Assembly (NCBI GenBank): GCA_958370785.1
Contig: CATXKN010000001.1
Span: 186,001 to 250,000 of the forward strand
Length of the DNA stretch: 64,000 bases
Direction: 5' to 3'
Source of the DNA: an uncultured Collinsella sp.
GTDB lineage: Bacteria; Actinomycetota; Coriobacteriia; Coriobacteriales; Coriobacteriaceae
Shown here: piece after piece, positions 16,726 to 25,200 of the stretch
How positions within the stretch are numbered: position 1 is the stretch's first letter
Layout: each line of letters opens with the position of its first letter
Program-made: the position numbers and the translations under genes
The notes under the pieces: generated by a model
Told to the model about the DNA's origin: nothing
Databases searched by the model: none
Seen by the model: only the letters and a program-made list of their open reading frames with translations

Positions 16726-16759
16726 GCCAATTGGGAAACGGGTCTCTATGGACAATCCC

Positions 16760-17437
16760 CTACCTCCCGCGCAACGCCTTGAGCTTGGCCAGCGCATCGG
16801 GACTTAGGCGACTGCCCAGGGTCATCTTAATCTGCGGAGCTTCCTCTGCCTCGTGAACGTCGTTATCGATCTGTTTGATCTCGTCCACCAGCATACGGCT
16901 CGAGATGCGCGTGACGCCCTTGCCCATGACGACGGCCTGGATCGTGCCGTCGCTCGACACCACGGAGCACGCGCGGCCTTCCTCGCGTGCCTCGATGCAG
17001 AGCTTCTGCACCACGGTATCGGCCGATACGCCCGTCGGTGAAAACTCGATGCGCACGCCGCGGGCCGGCAGGTTGGGGCGCTCGTTGGAGATATTGCCCG
17101 CGCCGTCGAACACGATCACGGCCTCGTAGCGGCCCTGGGCAAAGGCGGCGACGTCGTTGACGAGCGCGGTGCGCGCCATATCGTGAACGTCGCTGGAATA
17201 CGGATCGTCGGAATGGTCGTACACGAGCTTTTCGTAGCGCGGCGTGCAGTGAATCACGTTGTAACCGTCGACCACCAGCAGCTCGGGCTTGTTGGAGTGC
17301 ACCGTCGAGACTGGGTCGGCGATAGCCTGCGCAAACGCATTGCCGCCCACGCCGTAGGTCGCGGCCGAAACAATCGGCTTGGCCGAGCCCTCGCCAAAGC
17401 GCTTGGCCTTGGACTTGGCACGGTTCTTTTTGGACAT
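16760..17437 (-). CDS. NYN-domain ribonuclease (YacP/Rae1 family)
   Basis: A 225-residue PIN-like nuclease. In Bacillus the homologue Rae1/YacP cleaves mRNA on the ribosome. The NYN domain begins at LLVVDGYNVIHC (acidic residue in VDGYN) and continues with AVIVFDGAGN, VQKLCIEAREEG, SVVSSDGTIQ and a late RMLVDEI. The first about 40 residues form a basic KKNRAKSKAKRFG extension absent from the shorter Bacillus protein. It starts three bases after rlmB, the same neighbour as in Bacillus. Confidence 0.85.
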   Translation of the reverse strand: MSKKNRAKSKAKRFGEGSAKPIVSAATYGVGGNAFAQAIADPVSTVHSNKPELLVVDGYNVIHCTPRYEKLVYDHSDDPYSSDVHDMARTALVNDVAAFAQGRYEAVIVFDGAGNISNERPNLPARGVRIEFSPTGVSADTVVQKLCIEAREEGRACSVVSSDGTIQAVVMGKGVTRISSRMLVDEIKQIDNDVHEAEEAPQIKMTLGSRLSPDALAKLKALRGR

Positions 17438-17440
17438 GCG

Positions 17441-18355
17441 CTACTCCTCCCCCATGAGCTCGCCGACATTGCGGCGCAGCCACTCAAAGCACAGCGCCGT
17501 TGTCGCCTGGGCAACGTTGAGACTCTCGGTCATGCCGCGCTGGGGAAGCTTGGTCAAAAAGTCGCATTTCTCAAGCACCAGGCGCGAGATGCCGTCGCCC
17601 TCGGAGCCCATGACGAGCGCCACGCGGCCCTCGAAGGGAGCATCCCAGCAGCTGCCCTCGGCGTGCTCGGAAGCACCGCCCACCCAAAAGCCAGCGGCCT
17701 TGAGGTCGTCGAGCGCACGGGCGATATTAGGAACCTGCGCGATAGGCAGGTGCATGACGGCGCCGGCGGAAGTCTTGTAGCTGCCAACGGTCACGCCGGC
17801 AGCGCGCTTGTTGGCAATGATGACGCCCGCCGCGCCCACGACTTCGGCGGAGCGCACGATGGCACCAAAGTTGCCGTCGTCGGTCACATGGTCGAGCACA
17901 ACGACAAGCGCCGGACCGTCGCCCGCGCGGTCGAGGATATCGGCAACATCAGCGTAAGGGAAGTTACCAACCTCGAGCGCAATGCCCTGGTGAGCGCCAT
18001 GGCTCGACAGCGCATCGAGCTGCGCACGCGGCACATACTTAATGCGGACACCGGCGGCGTTGAGGTCATCGACCAGACGAGACAGGGCGGCATCGCGCTC
18101 CCCGCCCTCAGCAATGAGTGCGCACTTGACGGGAAAGCCGGTACGCAGCGCCTCGGCGGCGGCACGACGACCTTCGATAAACTCGCCCTTGGGGACCTGA
18201 ACGTTGTCGCGGTTGCGATCGCGCTGAGGACGTGCGGCCTGGGTGCGATCGCGCTGGCCCTTGGAAGCGGCAGCGCGGTCGTTACGGCGAATCGGACGCG
18301 AGCCAGAAGCGGCCTGCTTGCCGCCACGAGACGCGCGCTTGCGATTGTCGGCCAT
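17441..18355 (-). CDS. rlmB: 23S rRNA 2'-O-ribose methyltransferase (RlmB/TrmH family)
   Basis: SpoU-type SAM-dependent methyltransferase expected to modify G2251 of 23S rRNA. The basic N-terminal tail is followed by the RNA-binding substrate domain (FIEGRRAAAEALRTG) and the catalytic knotted domain with VVLDHVTDDGNFGAIVRSAE, ALVMGSEGDGIS and LNVAQATTALCFEWLR. The start at 18355 (MADNRKR) is placed by AGGAGG seven bases upstream. It sits between cysS and yacP, as in many Gram-positive genomes. Confidence 0.9.
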   Translation of the reverse strand: MADNRKRASRGGKQAASGSRPIRRNDRAAASKGQRDRTQAARPQRDRNRDNVQVPKGEFIEGRRAAAEALRTGFPVKCALIAEGGERDAALSRLVDDLNAAGVRIKYVPRAQLDALSSHGAHQGIALEVGNFPYADVADILDRAGDGPALVVVLDHVTDDGNFGAIVRSAEVVGAAGVIIANKRAAGVTVGSYKTSAGAVMHLPIAQVPNIARALDDLKAAGFWVGGASEHAEGSCWDAPFEGRVALVMGSEGDGISRLVLEKCDFLTKLPQRGMTESLNVAQATTALCFEWLRRNVGELMGEE

Positions 18356-18398
18356 AAAGCGACCTCCTAAATACAACTATCAAACGAAACAAAATAAA

Positions 18399-18430
18399 CG
18401 ACCGCCCATGAATATTAATTCGGGCGGTCG
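18399..18430 (-). terminator. Terminator between cysS and rlmB
   Basis: CGACCGCCC (18399-18407) pairs with GGGCGGTCG (18422-18430). On the minus strand it is followed by TTTATTTT, so it can end cysS transcripts before rlmB. Confidence 0.8.
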
Positions 18431-18439
18431 GTACGGGTT

Positions 18440-18535
18440 TTCCAAGTGCCCGAGATTGCCGTGAAAGAGGAGCGACGCGTACTTGAGTACGCGAGCGACG
18501 GTTTGAACGGCAAGGTCGGGTGCTTGGGAAACCCG
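18440..18535. repeat. Long palindromic element, copy 2 (CCAAGTGCCC arms, conserved 40-nt core)
   Basis: GGGTTTTCCAAGTGCCCGA pairs with TCGGGTGCTTGGGAAACCC. The core at 18467-18506 (starting GAGGAGCGACGCGTACTT) is nearly identical to the reverse complement of the core at 8875-8915. It lies about 7 bp past the cysS stop. Confidence 0.85.
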
Positions 18536-18541
18536 CAGGGA

Positions 18542-20008
18542 TTAGAGAGTCTTAATACGGGTGCCGGCGGCCGTATCCTCGATCGTCAGCCCGAGGTCCT
18601 TGAGCTGGTCGCGGATGGCGTCGGCCAGATCCCAGTTCTTGGCGGCGCGGGCCTCGGCGCGGGCCTCGAGAATCTTGGCAGCGGCCTCGTCCACGTCGTC
18701 ACCCGTGTAGGCAACCAAACCGGCGGCAACGCCCAGCAGGCCCAGTGGCAACTCGACCTTGGGCTCGGGGAGCTCGACGCCAAGCGTATCGAGCAGCTCG
18801 GCCAGCGTGTCGGCGGCGGCAAGCGCGGCGGCCTTGTCGGCAGCGTCGCCCGCCTGCTCCAGGTACTGGTTGCACTCGGTCACAAAGCCAAAGACGGCAC
18901 CCATGGCACCAGCGGTGTTAAAGTCGTCGTCCATGCACTCCTTAAAGGCGGCACGAGTCTCAGCGGCCTTGGCGGCAAACGCCTCGGCGGCAGCCGCATC
19001 GGCATCGGCCGTCGCATGGTCCGCAGCCCAGCGCAGGTTCTCGACCGTACCGGCGATACGCGTGAGCGAGTTCTCGGCACCCTCCAGGCGCTCCCAAGAA
19101 AAGTCGAGCGGCGAGCGATAGCTCGTCTGCAGCATCAGCAGGCGCAGGGCGGCAGCGGAGTGCTGCTCGAGGACCTCGGCCAGCGTAAAGAAGTTGCCGA
19201 GTGACTTGGACATCTTCTCGCCGTCAACCAGCAGCATGCCCGTGTGCATCCAGGTGTTGGAGAAGCCCTGGTGCCAGGCGCAGGTGGCCTGGGCGCACTC
19301 GTTCTCGTGATGCGGGAAAGCAAGATCGGAGCCACCGCCGTGGATATCGATCGGGGTACCCAGGTAGCGATGCACCATGGCGGCGCACTCGGTGTGCCAA
19401 CCGGGACGGCCCTCGCCCCAGGGGCTCGGCCAGCTGGGCTCGCCGGGCTTGGCGGCCTTCCACAGGGCAAAGTCGAGCGGGTCGTTCTTGTCCTCGTTCT
19501 CCTCGATGCGCGCACCCACCATCAGGTCGTCGATGTTGCGGCCCGAGACCTGACCATAGTTGGGATCGCTGCGCACGGCAAAGTACACATCGCCGTTATC
19601 GGCTGCGTAAGCGTGGCCCTGCTCGATAAGCGTCTTGATCATGGCGATCATGGGGCCGATCTCCTTGGTGGCGCGGGGGCGCACATCGGGATCGAGCACG
19701 TTGGCGGCGCGCATGACGCCAATGAACTTATCCGAGAACTCCGTTGCGACCTCGGCAGCCGTACGGCCCTGCTCGTTGGCGCGCTTGATGATCTTGTCAT
19801 CGACATCGGTGAGGTTCTGGGCGAACGTGACCTCGTAGCCGCTCGCGATGAGCCAGCGACGAATCACGTCAAAGCTGATGAACGTGCGGGCATTGCCGAT
19901 GTGGATGTTGTCGTAGACCGTGGGGCCGCACACGTACATGCGGACCTTGCCGGACTCGATGGGCTGGAACTCTTCCTTTTTATGGGTAGCGCTGTTGTAG
20001 ATACGCAT
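18542..20008 (-). CDS. cysS: Cysteinyl-tRNA synthetase
   Basis: Class I synthetase charging tRNA-Cys, 488 residues. Features are the zinc ligand Cys28 in YVCGPTVYD, the HIGN signature at 36-39, GGGSDLAFPHHENE for adenylate binding and KMSKSLGN near residue 270. A C-terminal DALR-type domain with ANNWDLAD-like helices (RAAKNWDLADAIRDQLKDLG) follows. It begins three bases after ispF, in the ispD-ispF-cysS order shared with Firmicutes. Confidence 0.97.
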   Translation of the reverse strand: MRIYNSATHKKEEFQPIESGKVRMYVCGPTVYDNIHIGNARTFISFDVIRRWLIASGYEVTFAQNLTDVDDKIIKRANEQGRTAAEVATEFSDKFIGVMRAANVLDPDVRPRATKEIGPMIAMIKTLIEQGHAYAADNGDVYFAVRSDPNYGQVSGRNIDDLMVGARIEENEDKNDPLDFALWKAAKPGEPSWPSPWGEGRPGWHTECAAMVHRYLGTPIDIHGGGSDLAFPHHENECAQATCAWHQGFSNTWMHTGMLLVDGEKMSKSLGNFFTLAEVLEQHSAAALRLLMLQTSYRSPLDFSWERLEGAENSLTRIAGTVENLRWAADHATADADAAAAEAFAAKAAETRAAFKECMDDDFNTAGAMGAVFGFVTECNQYLEQAGDAADKAAALAAADTLAELLDTLGVELPEPKVELPLGLLGVAAGLVAYTGDDVDEAAAKILEARAEARAAKNWDLADAIRDQLKDLGLTIEDTAAGTRIKTL

Positions 20009-20011
20009 TCG

Positions 20012-20506
20012 TTACTCCTTAACGGTTTTCTGTAGCAGGCAGACGGCCCAGGCGCCGATTCCCTCGCCCTGGCCTTCCCAACCGAGCTTTTCGGTCGTGG
20101 TGGCGGCGACGCCCACGTTTTCGACGTCAACGCCCAGGGCCTGGGCAAGGTTGGCGCGCATGGCATCGCGGTGCGGGGTGATCTTGGGCTGCTGGCAGGC
20201 AATGGTGCAATCGGCATCGACAAACTCAAAGCCCAGCTCGCGCGCGTAGTCCATCACGCGAGCGAGCAGCACCATCGAATCAGCACCCTCGTAGGCGGGA
20301 TCAGTGTCGGGGAATAGCTTGCCGATGTCTCCCCCGCGGCAGGCGCCCAGAATGGCGTCGGCCAAAGCGTGCGCGAGCACATCGGCATCCGAGTGGCCCA
20401 GCAGGCCGCGCTCGTAGGGAATGTCGACCCCGCCGATGATACATCGACGCCCCTCCACCAAACGGTGGACGTCGTAGCCGTGGCCAATGCGCAGGTTACT
20501 GAACAT
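20012..20506 (-). CDS. ispF: 2-C-methyl-D-erythritol 2,4-cyclodiphosphate synthase
   Basis: Fifth enzyme of the MEP isoprenoid pathway. The N-terminal metal motif RIGHGYDVHRL supplies Asp and His ligands, and LLGHSDADVLAHALADAILGA carries the third. The C-terminus has EKLGWEGQGEGIGAWAV. The 164-residue start at 20506 (MFSNLRIGHG) matches the family length. It overlaps the end of ispD by 11 bp. Confidence 0.95.
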   Translation of the reverse strand: MFSNLRIGHGYDVHRLVEGRRCIIGGVDIPYERGLLGHSDADVLAHALADAILGACRGGDIGKLFPDTDPAYEGADSMVLLARVMDYARELGFEFVDADCTIACQQPKITPHRDAMRANLAQALGVDVENVGVAATTTEKLGWEGQGEGIGAWAVCLLQKTVKE

Positions 20507-21224
20507 GGGGAAGGTCCTCTCCCTCGGCCATACGGCCAAGCAGAATCGCGGTTACGGGACGCAGGTCCTCGGGCACCGTCACCTTAAGGTTATCGCGCGG
20601 GCTCTGGACACAGCGGACGCGCCCGCCCATGCGCTCGACCAGCGATGAATCGTCGGTACCGATAAAACCCTCGGCGATAGCAGCGGCGTGAGCGCGCTTC
20701 ATGGCGTCGACGCTAAAGATCTGCGGCGTCTGCGCGGCCCAATAGAGCTCGCGCGGCGGCGTCTCGACGATATTATCGCCGTCGACGATCTTGAGCGTGT
20801 CGATCGCGGGCTGACCGCACACGACACCGTCGAGCGAGCGGTCACCCATGAGCACGTCGATAGCGTGGTCGATGGCCTCGGTCGTAATGAGCGGACGAGC
20901 GCCATCGTGGATGGCGACATATTCGAAACCCGCCGGAGCCGCATGCACGCCGGCACGGGTGGAATCCTGACGGGTATCGCCGGCATCGGCAAAGCTGATG
21001 GGCGTGTCATAGTCAAACGGGTCGATGGCCAGGCGGCGCATCTCGGCACGGCGCTCGGCAGGACACACCACCACGATGTGGCCGACCTTGTCGCTCCGGT
21101 CGAACGCGCGGATGGACCAGCTCATGAGCGGACGGCCCGCTACATTGACGAGCTGCTTGCCACCGGGGTTACCAAAGCGCTGGCCGCTGCCACCGGCAAC
21201 GACCACGGCGCATACGGGCGCCAT
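20496..21224 (-). CDS. ispD: 2-C-methyl-D-erythritol 4-phosphate cytidylyltransferase
   Basis: Third step of the MEP pathway: CTP plus MEP to CDP-ME. The nucleotide-binding motif VVVAGGSGQRFG (residues 8-19) and later IHDGARPLIT and the TQTPQIF-like QTPQIFS are visible. Its start overlaps the disA stop by one base (TAATG), so translation is coupled. ispE lies separately at 41978-42874. Confidence 0.95.
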   Translation of the reverse strand: MAPVCAVVVAGGSGQRFGNPGGKQLVNVAGRPLMSWSIRAFDRSDKVGHIVVVCPAERRAEMRRLAIDPFDYDTPISFADAGDTRQDSTRAGVHAAPAGFEYVAIHDGARPLITTEAIDHAIDVLMGDRSLDGVVCGQPAIDTLKIVDGDNIVETPPRELYWAAQTPQIFSVDAMKRAHAAAIAEGFIGTDDSSLVERMGGRVRCVQSPRDNLKVTVPEDLRPVTAILLGRMAEGEDLPHVQ

Positions 21225-22291
21225 TATGCGTTCCCCTGTTTGGTGCCCTTCATGCGGTACAGGGAGTCCGCAAGAATGGCAGGGTTGTTGACGCCAAAGT
21301 CGCCCAGGCGCTCCGGATCCTCGCTGATGTCGTCCATGAGCTCCTGCAGCGAGCCGTACTCGTCGACGATCTTCTCGGCCACGCCGTCGCGCACGACGGA
21401 CACGCGCGAAAGCGTGCGCAGGCCCAGCGGCGTCATGACGGAGTCCTCGTCCAGATCGTCGTAGCCCAGAACTGCCGCCACGTGCTGCGGGTCGGACAGG
21501 TCCTTAGGCGTCATGCGAGCGAGCTCTGCACGAATCTTCTCGGCATTAGCCTCGGAAGAATCACTTGCATAGTCGCGAATCATCAGGTCGTATTCGGTAT
21601 CCATGCTGGAGCCGGCGAGCTGCTCGAGCTGCATCTGCACGAGCTTGCCCTGGTTGCCCAGCTTGACGATGCAATCCTTAAGCTCGGTCTTTGCCTGCTG
21701 CATGATCTCGAAGCTCGAGAAAATACCGGTAATGTCGGCGAGCGTAACGTAGTCGTCGAGCTCGAGGGCCGTCAGGCGCAGCAGGGAGCGGTCGAGCGAC
21801 TGACGGGTGGTCTGGAGCGTGGCGACGAGCTGGTTGACCGAGCTCATGATGGTGGTGACGGGCTGGATCTCGTAGCTCTTGCCGTGAACGTACACGTTAA
21901 CGACGGCACGACGGGCCGAGACCGAGATCACGATGGCATCGGTGAGCACCGACATGCGAGCGGCGGTGCGGTGACGCATGCCCGTCTCGCTCGTGGCAAG
22001 CGAGGGATCGGGATTGAGGTGGAAGTTGGCGCGCAGAATCTGGGTGAGGTCACCGTCGATGACGATGGCACCGTCCATCTTGGAGAGCTCGAACAGACGG
22101 TTCGAGGTGAACGAAATGTTGAGCGGGAAGCCGTCGTTACCGGCAGCGAGCACGTTTTCGGTGTCGCCGACGCAGATAAGGGCGCCCAGGTGACCGGCGA
22201 TGATCATGTCGAGGGCGGTGCGGATCGGCTGACCAGGTGCCGTCAGGCGGATGGCCTGTTCCATACGCTTTTGCAGCTCGTTCTTATCCAA
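21224..22291 (-). CDS. disA: DNA integrity scanning diadenylate cyclase DisA
   Basis: Makes c-di-AMP and scans DNA for lesions. The DAC domain has the catalytic DGA at 73-75 (MDGAIVI) and RHR at 106-108 (GMRHRTAARM). A helical spine and a C-terminal helix-hairpin-helix region (LGLRTLSRVSVVRDGVAEKI) complete the 355-residue architecture. The start is TTG at 22291 with GGGAG seven bases upstream. It is the first gene of the disA-ispD-ispF-cysS block. Confidence 0.95.
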   Translation of the reverse strand: MDKNELQKRMEQAIRLTAPGQPIRTALDMIIAGHLGALICVGDTENVLAAGNDGFPLNISFTSNRLFELSKMDGAIVIDGDLTQILRANFHLNPDPSLATSETGMRHRTAARMSVLTDAIVISVSARRAVVNVYVHGKSYEIQPVTTIMSSVNQLVATLQTTRQSLDRSLLRLTALELDDYVTLADITGIFSSFEIMQQAKTELKDCIVKLGNQGKLVQMQLEQLAGSSMDTEYDLMIRDYASDSSEANAEKIRAELARMTPKDLSDPQHVAAVLGYDDLDEDSVMTPLGLRTLSRVSVVRDGVAEKIVDEYGSLQELMDDISEDPERLGDFGVNNPAILADSLYRMKGTKQGNA

Positions 22292-22450
22292 GGCATCGCT
22301 CCCATCGTATACGCTCCATAAACGCTAAATAGTTTCTCACGGTTTGTCCCCGCGGCGCTTGCGAAATCCGATGCTTACAGAATGAGCGAACACAGCTGAG
22401 AGCCCAACCCAAATGGGCTGCTTATGTGGTAGCATCGGGATTCGCATAAA

Positions 22451-22590
22451 TGAGGGAGTAGTCGCGTGACTGGATTCGCCTCCGGTGGCGCGGTAAGTCA
22501 ACACACTGGCCGATGCGGCCTGGCTTGCCTTAATGAACGAGACTCGTGGCTGTGCGCGCAACGCGTACGCCACGGGTCTTTTTTGTTGCT
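22451..22590 (+). promoter_or_regulatory. yybP-ykoY manganese riboswitch upstream of mntP
   Basis: The conserved pieces appear in order: GAGGGAGTAG (22453-22462), the loop segment AAGTCAACACACTGG and AACGAGACT at the 3' side. A strong terminator stem, AGACTCGTGGC (22540-22550) with GCCACGGGTCT (22569-22579), shares the conserved ACGAGACT and ends in TTTTTT. Mn2+ binding should disrupt the terminator and switch mntP on. This class is known to control MntP-type exporters. Confidence 0.92.
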
Positions 22591-22639
22591 CCCCTGCCAG
22601 AAGTACACGCGGGTTCGCCCGCAGAGAGGGAGCCAGACT

Positions 22640-23218
22640 ATGGGACTCGCCGAGCTCGTGCTGCTCGCCGTTGGCCTTTCGATGGACGCCTTTGCCGTTT
22701 CCATCTGCAAGGGCCTTGGCATGAAAAAGATCAACCTTAAGGTCGCCGTAGTGCTCGGCCTGTTCTTTGGCGGCTTTCAGGCCGGCATGCCCGTAATCGG
22801 ATGGGCGCTCGGCAGTCAATTTATGGGCATCATCGGCCCCATCGACCACTGGATCGCCTTTATCCTGCTCGCCTTCATCGGCGGCAAAATGCTGTGGGAG
22901 GCCTTTACCGAGGACGAGGATGAAGGCGACGGCAAGGATGCCGAAAAGATTGACCTGGTCGAGTACCTGATCCTCGCTATCGCCACCTCAATCGACGCCC
23001 TAGCCGTGGGCATCTCATTTGCCGCGCTCTCGGTTGACATCGTGCCCGCTGTATCGCTTATCGGCGTCACAACGTTTATCTTCTCCGTCGCCGGCGTAGC
23101 GATCGGCCACACCTTTGGCGCGCGCTACGAAAAACCCGCCACCATCGTGGGTGGCGTCGTGCTCATCCTTATCGGCCTCAAGATTCTGCTGGAACACTTG
23201 GGTTTTTTGGCGCTGTAA
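22640..23218 (+). CDS. mntP: Manganese exporter MntP
   Basis: Efflux pump for excess Mn2+ with six membrane helices in two inverted halves. The repeated signature is visible twice: GLSMDAFAVSICKGL in the first half and ATSIDALAVGISFA in the second. An acidic cytoplasmic loop (EDEDEGDGKDAEK) lies between them. I start at 22640 because AGAGAGGGAG lies directly upstream. An in-frame GTG at 22466 would fall inside the riboswitch. 192 residues fits the family. Confidence 0.94.
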   Translation: MGLAELVLLAVGLSMDAFAVSICKGLGMKKINLKVAVVLGLFFGGFQAGMPVIGWALGSQFMGIIGPIDHWIAFILLAFIGGKMLWEAFTEDEDEGDGKDAEKIDLVEYLILAIATSIDALAVGISFAALSVDIVPAVSLIGVTTFIFSVAGVAIGHTFGARYEKPATIVGGVVLILIGLKILLEHLGFLAL

Positions 23219-23248
23219 AACACCCTTCAAAACTAAACGTCCGGGCAA

Positions 23249-23281
23249 GGTCTCATGCAGAGTTTTGCATGAGGCCTTTTC
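23249..23281 (+). terminator. Terminator of mntP
   Basis: AAGGTCTCATGCA and TGCATGAGGCCTT form a near-perfect stem followed by TTTT, 30 bp past the stop. Its inner part is also the first HipB-like box of the following operator array. Confidence 0.75.
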
Positions 23282-23325
23282 ATGCAGACTTTTGCATGTC
23301 ATACTGATATGCAAAAGTCTGCACG
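23254..23325 (+). promoter_or_regulatory. hipBA promoter with three phased 18-bp operator boxes
   Basis: CATGCAGAGTTTTGCATG (23254-23271), CATGCAGACTTTTGCATG (23281-23298) and an inverted third box (23308-23325) are spaced exactly 27 bp apart. Boxes two and three form a 15-bp perfect inverted repeat. A promoter TTTTCA (23277-23282), 17 bp, CATACT (23300-23305) lies among them, which is the expected design for HipB autorepression. Confidence 0.8.
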
Positions 23326-23338
23326 TTAGGAGATCGCC

Positions 23339-23770
23339 GTGGATACCCTTCCCATCACCACACCACGCCAAGCTGGCGTCTACGTGCGCCGGGCACGCGA
23401 GGCGCAAGGGATCACCCGTGCCGTCCTCGCTAAAAAGGCCGGTGTTTCGGAGCGCCTGCTCGCATCGCTCGAGCTAGGAGACGCCACCGGCATTCGACTC
23501 GACAAGTTGCTGACCGTCTTTAACGCACTCGGCATAGGTCTCTTCGCGCAAAGCGATAACGACTCCATCGCATCGCCCTCCGAACATCCGACGACGATAG
23601 TGAACCTCCCTATCGCGAACTCGAATACCCTGCCAAAGCCAAGCGTAGGCAGACGACCCACTCGACAAGGAACGCCATCTTCCTATGGTGCCTTGCTGGC
23701 CCAAATCGCAGCCGAGCAAGGCCTTTCCGGCACTTCAAACCTCTCCTTTGGCTGTAAGGTTGTGAAATAA
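23339..23770 (+). CDS. HipB-like XRE-family antitoxin
   Basis: DNA-binding antitoxin of 143 residues. An N-terminal helix-turn-helix (VRRAREAQGITRAVLAKKAG, SERLLASLELGDATGIRLDK) matches the HipB/XRE type. The C-terminal half, residues 75-143, is Ser/Pro/Thr-rich and probably flexible, longer than in E. coli HipB. The start is GTG at 23339 with AGGAG six bases upstream. Its stop is directly followed by the hipA ATG (TAAATG). It should repress its own promoter through the boxes at 23254-23325. Confidence 0.85.
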   Translation: MDTLPITTPRQAGVYVRRAREAQGITRAVLAKKAGVSERLLASLELGDATGIRLDKLLTVFNALGIGLFAQSDNDSIASPSEHPTTIVNLPIANSNTLPKPSVGRRPTRQGTPSSYGALLAQIAAEQGLSGTSNLSFGCKVVK

Positions 23771-25075
23771 ATGGCAGAGATGGAGCTCGCGACCCTCATT
23801 TGTGGCGAAATCGCCGGCACTCTCCGGCAAGACGAGCATGGACTCTGCAGCTTTGCATACGCCCCAACCTATCGCGGAGCACCGTTATCGCTAACAATGC
23901 CGCTTTCCAATCGCACGTATGGCCATAACATCGTCCGCCCGTTCCTATTTGGCCTTTTGCCCGACAGTCAAGAGCAGCGTCGCGCTATTGCCACCGAGCA
24001 TGATGTTGCATCCAACAACCCCGTCGCCCTCTTGTGCCATATCGGTCTTGACTGCGCGGGGGCCGTTCAGTTTTGTCGAGCCGATCAATTAGACGCCGCC
24101 CGCGGCAGGGTCTCGGCATACCGCCCGCTTACCAATTCTCAAATCGCTCACAAGCTCAAAGCAATTCGCGATGACGAAAGAGAGACATGGATGGGCTCCA
24201 ACGAAAGCTGGTCCCTGGGCGGCAATCAAGGCAAATTTGCACTAGCTCGGCATGATGGCCAATGGTGCGAATGTCTAGGGTCATCCCCCACTACCCATAT
24301 CTTCAAAAATGGTGTCGTTGGGTTCAAACATCAGGCCTTAAACGAATTCGTCTGCATGAAAACAGCTCGGCGTGTTGGCATTCCAACTGCCAACGTCTCC
24401 TATTGCACATTTGAAGACGAAGCCGCGCTCGTCGTTGAACGGTACGACAGAATGGTCAATAGCAGCGGAAATATCGAAAGGCTGCATCAGGAGGACTTTT
24501 GCCAAGCGCTCGGTGTATTGCCAAGCCAGAAATACACCGCCGACGGAGGACCAACTACACGAGACATCCAAGAACGACTGATTAACACAGTCCCCCACCA
24601 CATGAATCTTGTGCTTTTTACCTATATGTTGTTCTATAACGCCATTATCGGAGCGCCTGACGCACACGCTAAAAACTACTCGCTCATCCTTGGCAAAGGC
24701 ACAAACGCGGCGCTCGCACCCATGTACGATGCCGCATCGGGCTTAGCATACGAACGTATGCGGCGAAAAGCGCGCCTCGCCATGAGCGTTGGCGGCGAGA
24801 ACCGTGTGGGGCGCATCGGACCCAACGCAATTCGCCGATACCACGGTATGGGCGACCCCGCGCTGGAGGCGGCGCTCACCGATGCCGGGCTATCCGAGAA
24901 GTTTTGCTTTGCGACCATGATGGACCTCGCCTACGAGGTACCCATTTGCATGGAAGAGGTCATGGACGAATACGCCGACCTGCCCGGCATGGCGGACCTG
25001 CGCGAGCATATGCTCGGCCCCGTCCGCGAAAACTGCCAGCGCACCCTCGACCTCATCAAGGCGGATATGGGCTAG
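23771..25075 (+). CDS. hipA: HipA-family serine/threonine kinase toxin
   Basis: Persister-type kinase. In E. coli it phosphorylates GltX and halts translation. The 434-residue protein has the N-subdomain-1 start (LICGEIAGTLRQDEHG), a Ser/Gly-rich ATP segment (SLGGNQGKFALA), the catalytic IGAPDAHAKNYSL with Asp and Asn, and a metal-binding APMYDAAS in the DFG position. All key residues seem intact, so it is probably active. It is co-translated with the antitoxin. Codon use looks less GC-rich than the flanking housekeeping genes. Confidence 0.9.
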   Translation: MAEMELATLICGEIAGTLRQDEHGLCSFAYAPTYRGAPLSLTMPLSNRTYGHNIVRPFLFGLLPDSQEQRRAIATEHDVASNNPVALLCHIGLDCAGAVQFCRADQLDAARGRVSAYRPLTNSQIAHKLKAIRDDERETWMGSNESWSLGGNQGKFALARHDGQWCECLGSSPTTHIFKNGVVGFKHQALNEFVCMKTARRVGIPTANVSYCTFEDEAALVVERYDRMVNSSGNIERLHQEDFCQALGVLPSQKYTADGGPTTRDIQERLINTVPHHMNLVLFTYMLFYNAIIGAPDAHAKNYSLILGKGTNAALAPMYDAASGLAYERMRRKARLAMSVGGENRVGRIGPNAIRRYHGMGDPALEAALTDAGLSEKFCFATMMDLAYEVPICMEEVMDEYADLPGMADLREHMLGPVRENCQRTLDLIKADMG

Positions 25076-25105
25076 ACGCCCGCAATTTCCCATTTCCCAA
25101 AAGAA

Positions 25106-25145
25106 GAGAGGGGGCACCTGTCGCAAAGACCGGGTGCCCCCTCTC
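25106..25145. terminator. Bidirectional terminator between hipA and pepD
   Basis: A perfect 13-bp stem, GAGAGGGGGCACC (25106-25118) with GGTGCCCCCTCTC (25133-25145), lies between convergent genes. Confidence 0.75.
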
Positions 25146-25200
25146 GTAATGTCATTTGCAATCCGCTAGCACGTGGCTCGGACTGCCGTTAGCGCAACCT

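Noticed and set aside
16690..16740. Second functional tRNA-Thr
   Set aside because: Only the anticodon arm resembles the tRNA. Acceptor stem, D-arm and T-arm are missing.
22466..22639. N-terminal extension of MntP
   Set aside because: The in-frame GTG at 22466 falls in the riboswitch. The translated stretch is not membrane-like, and a good ribosome binding site precedes 22640.
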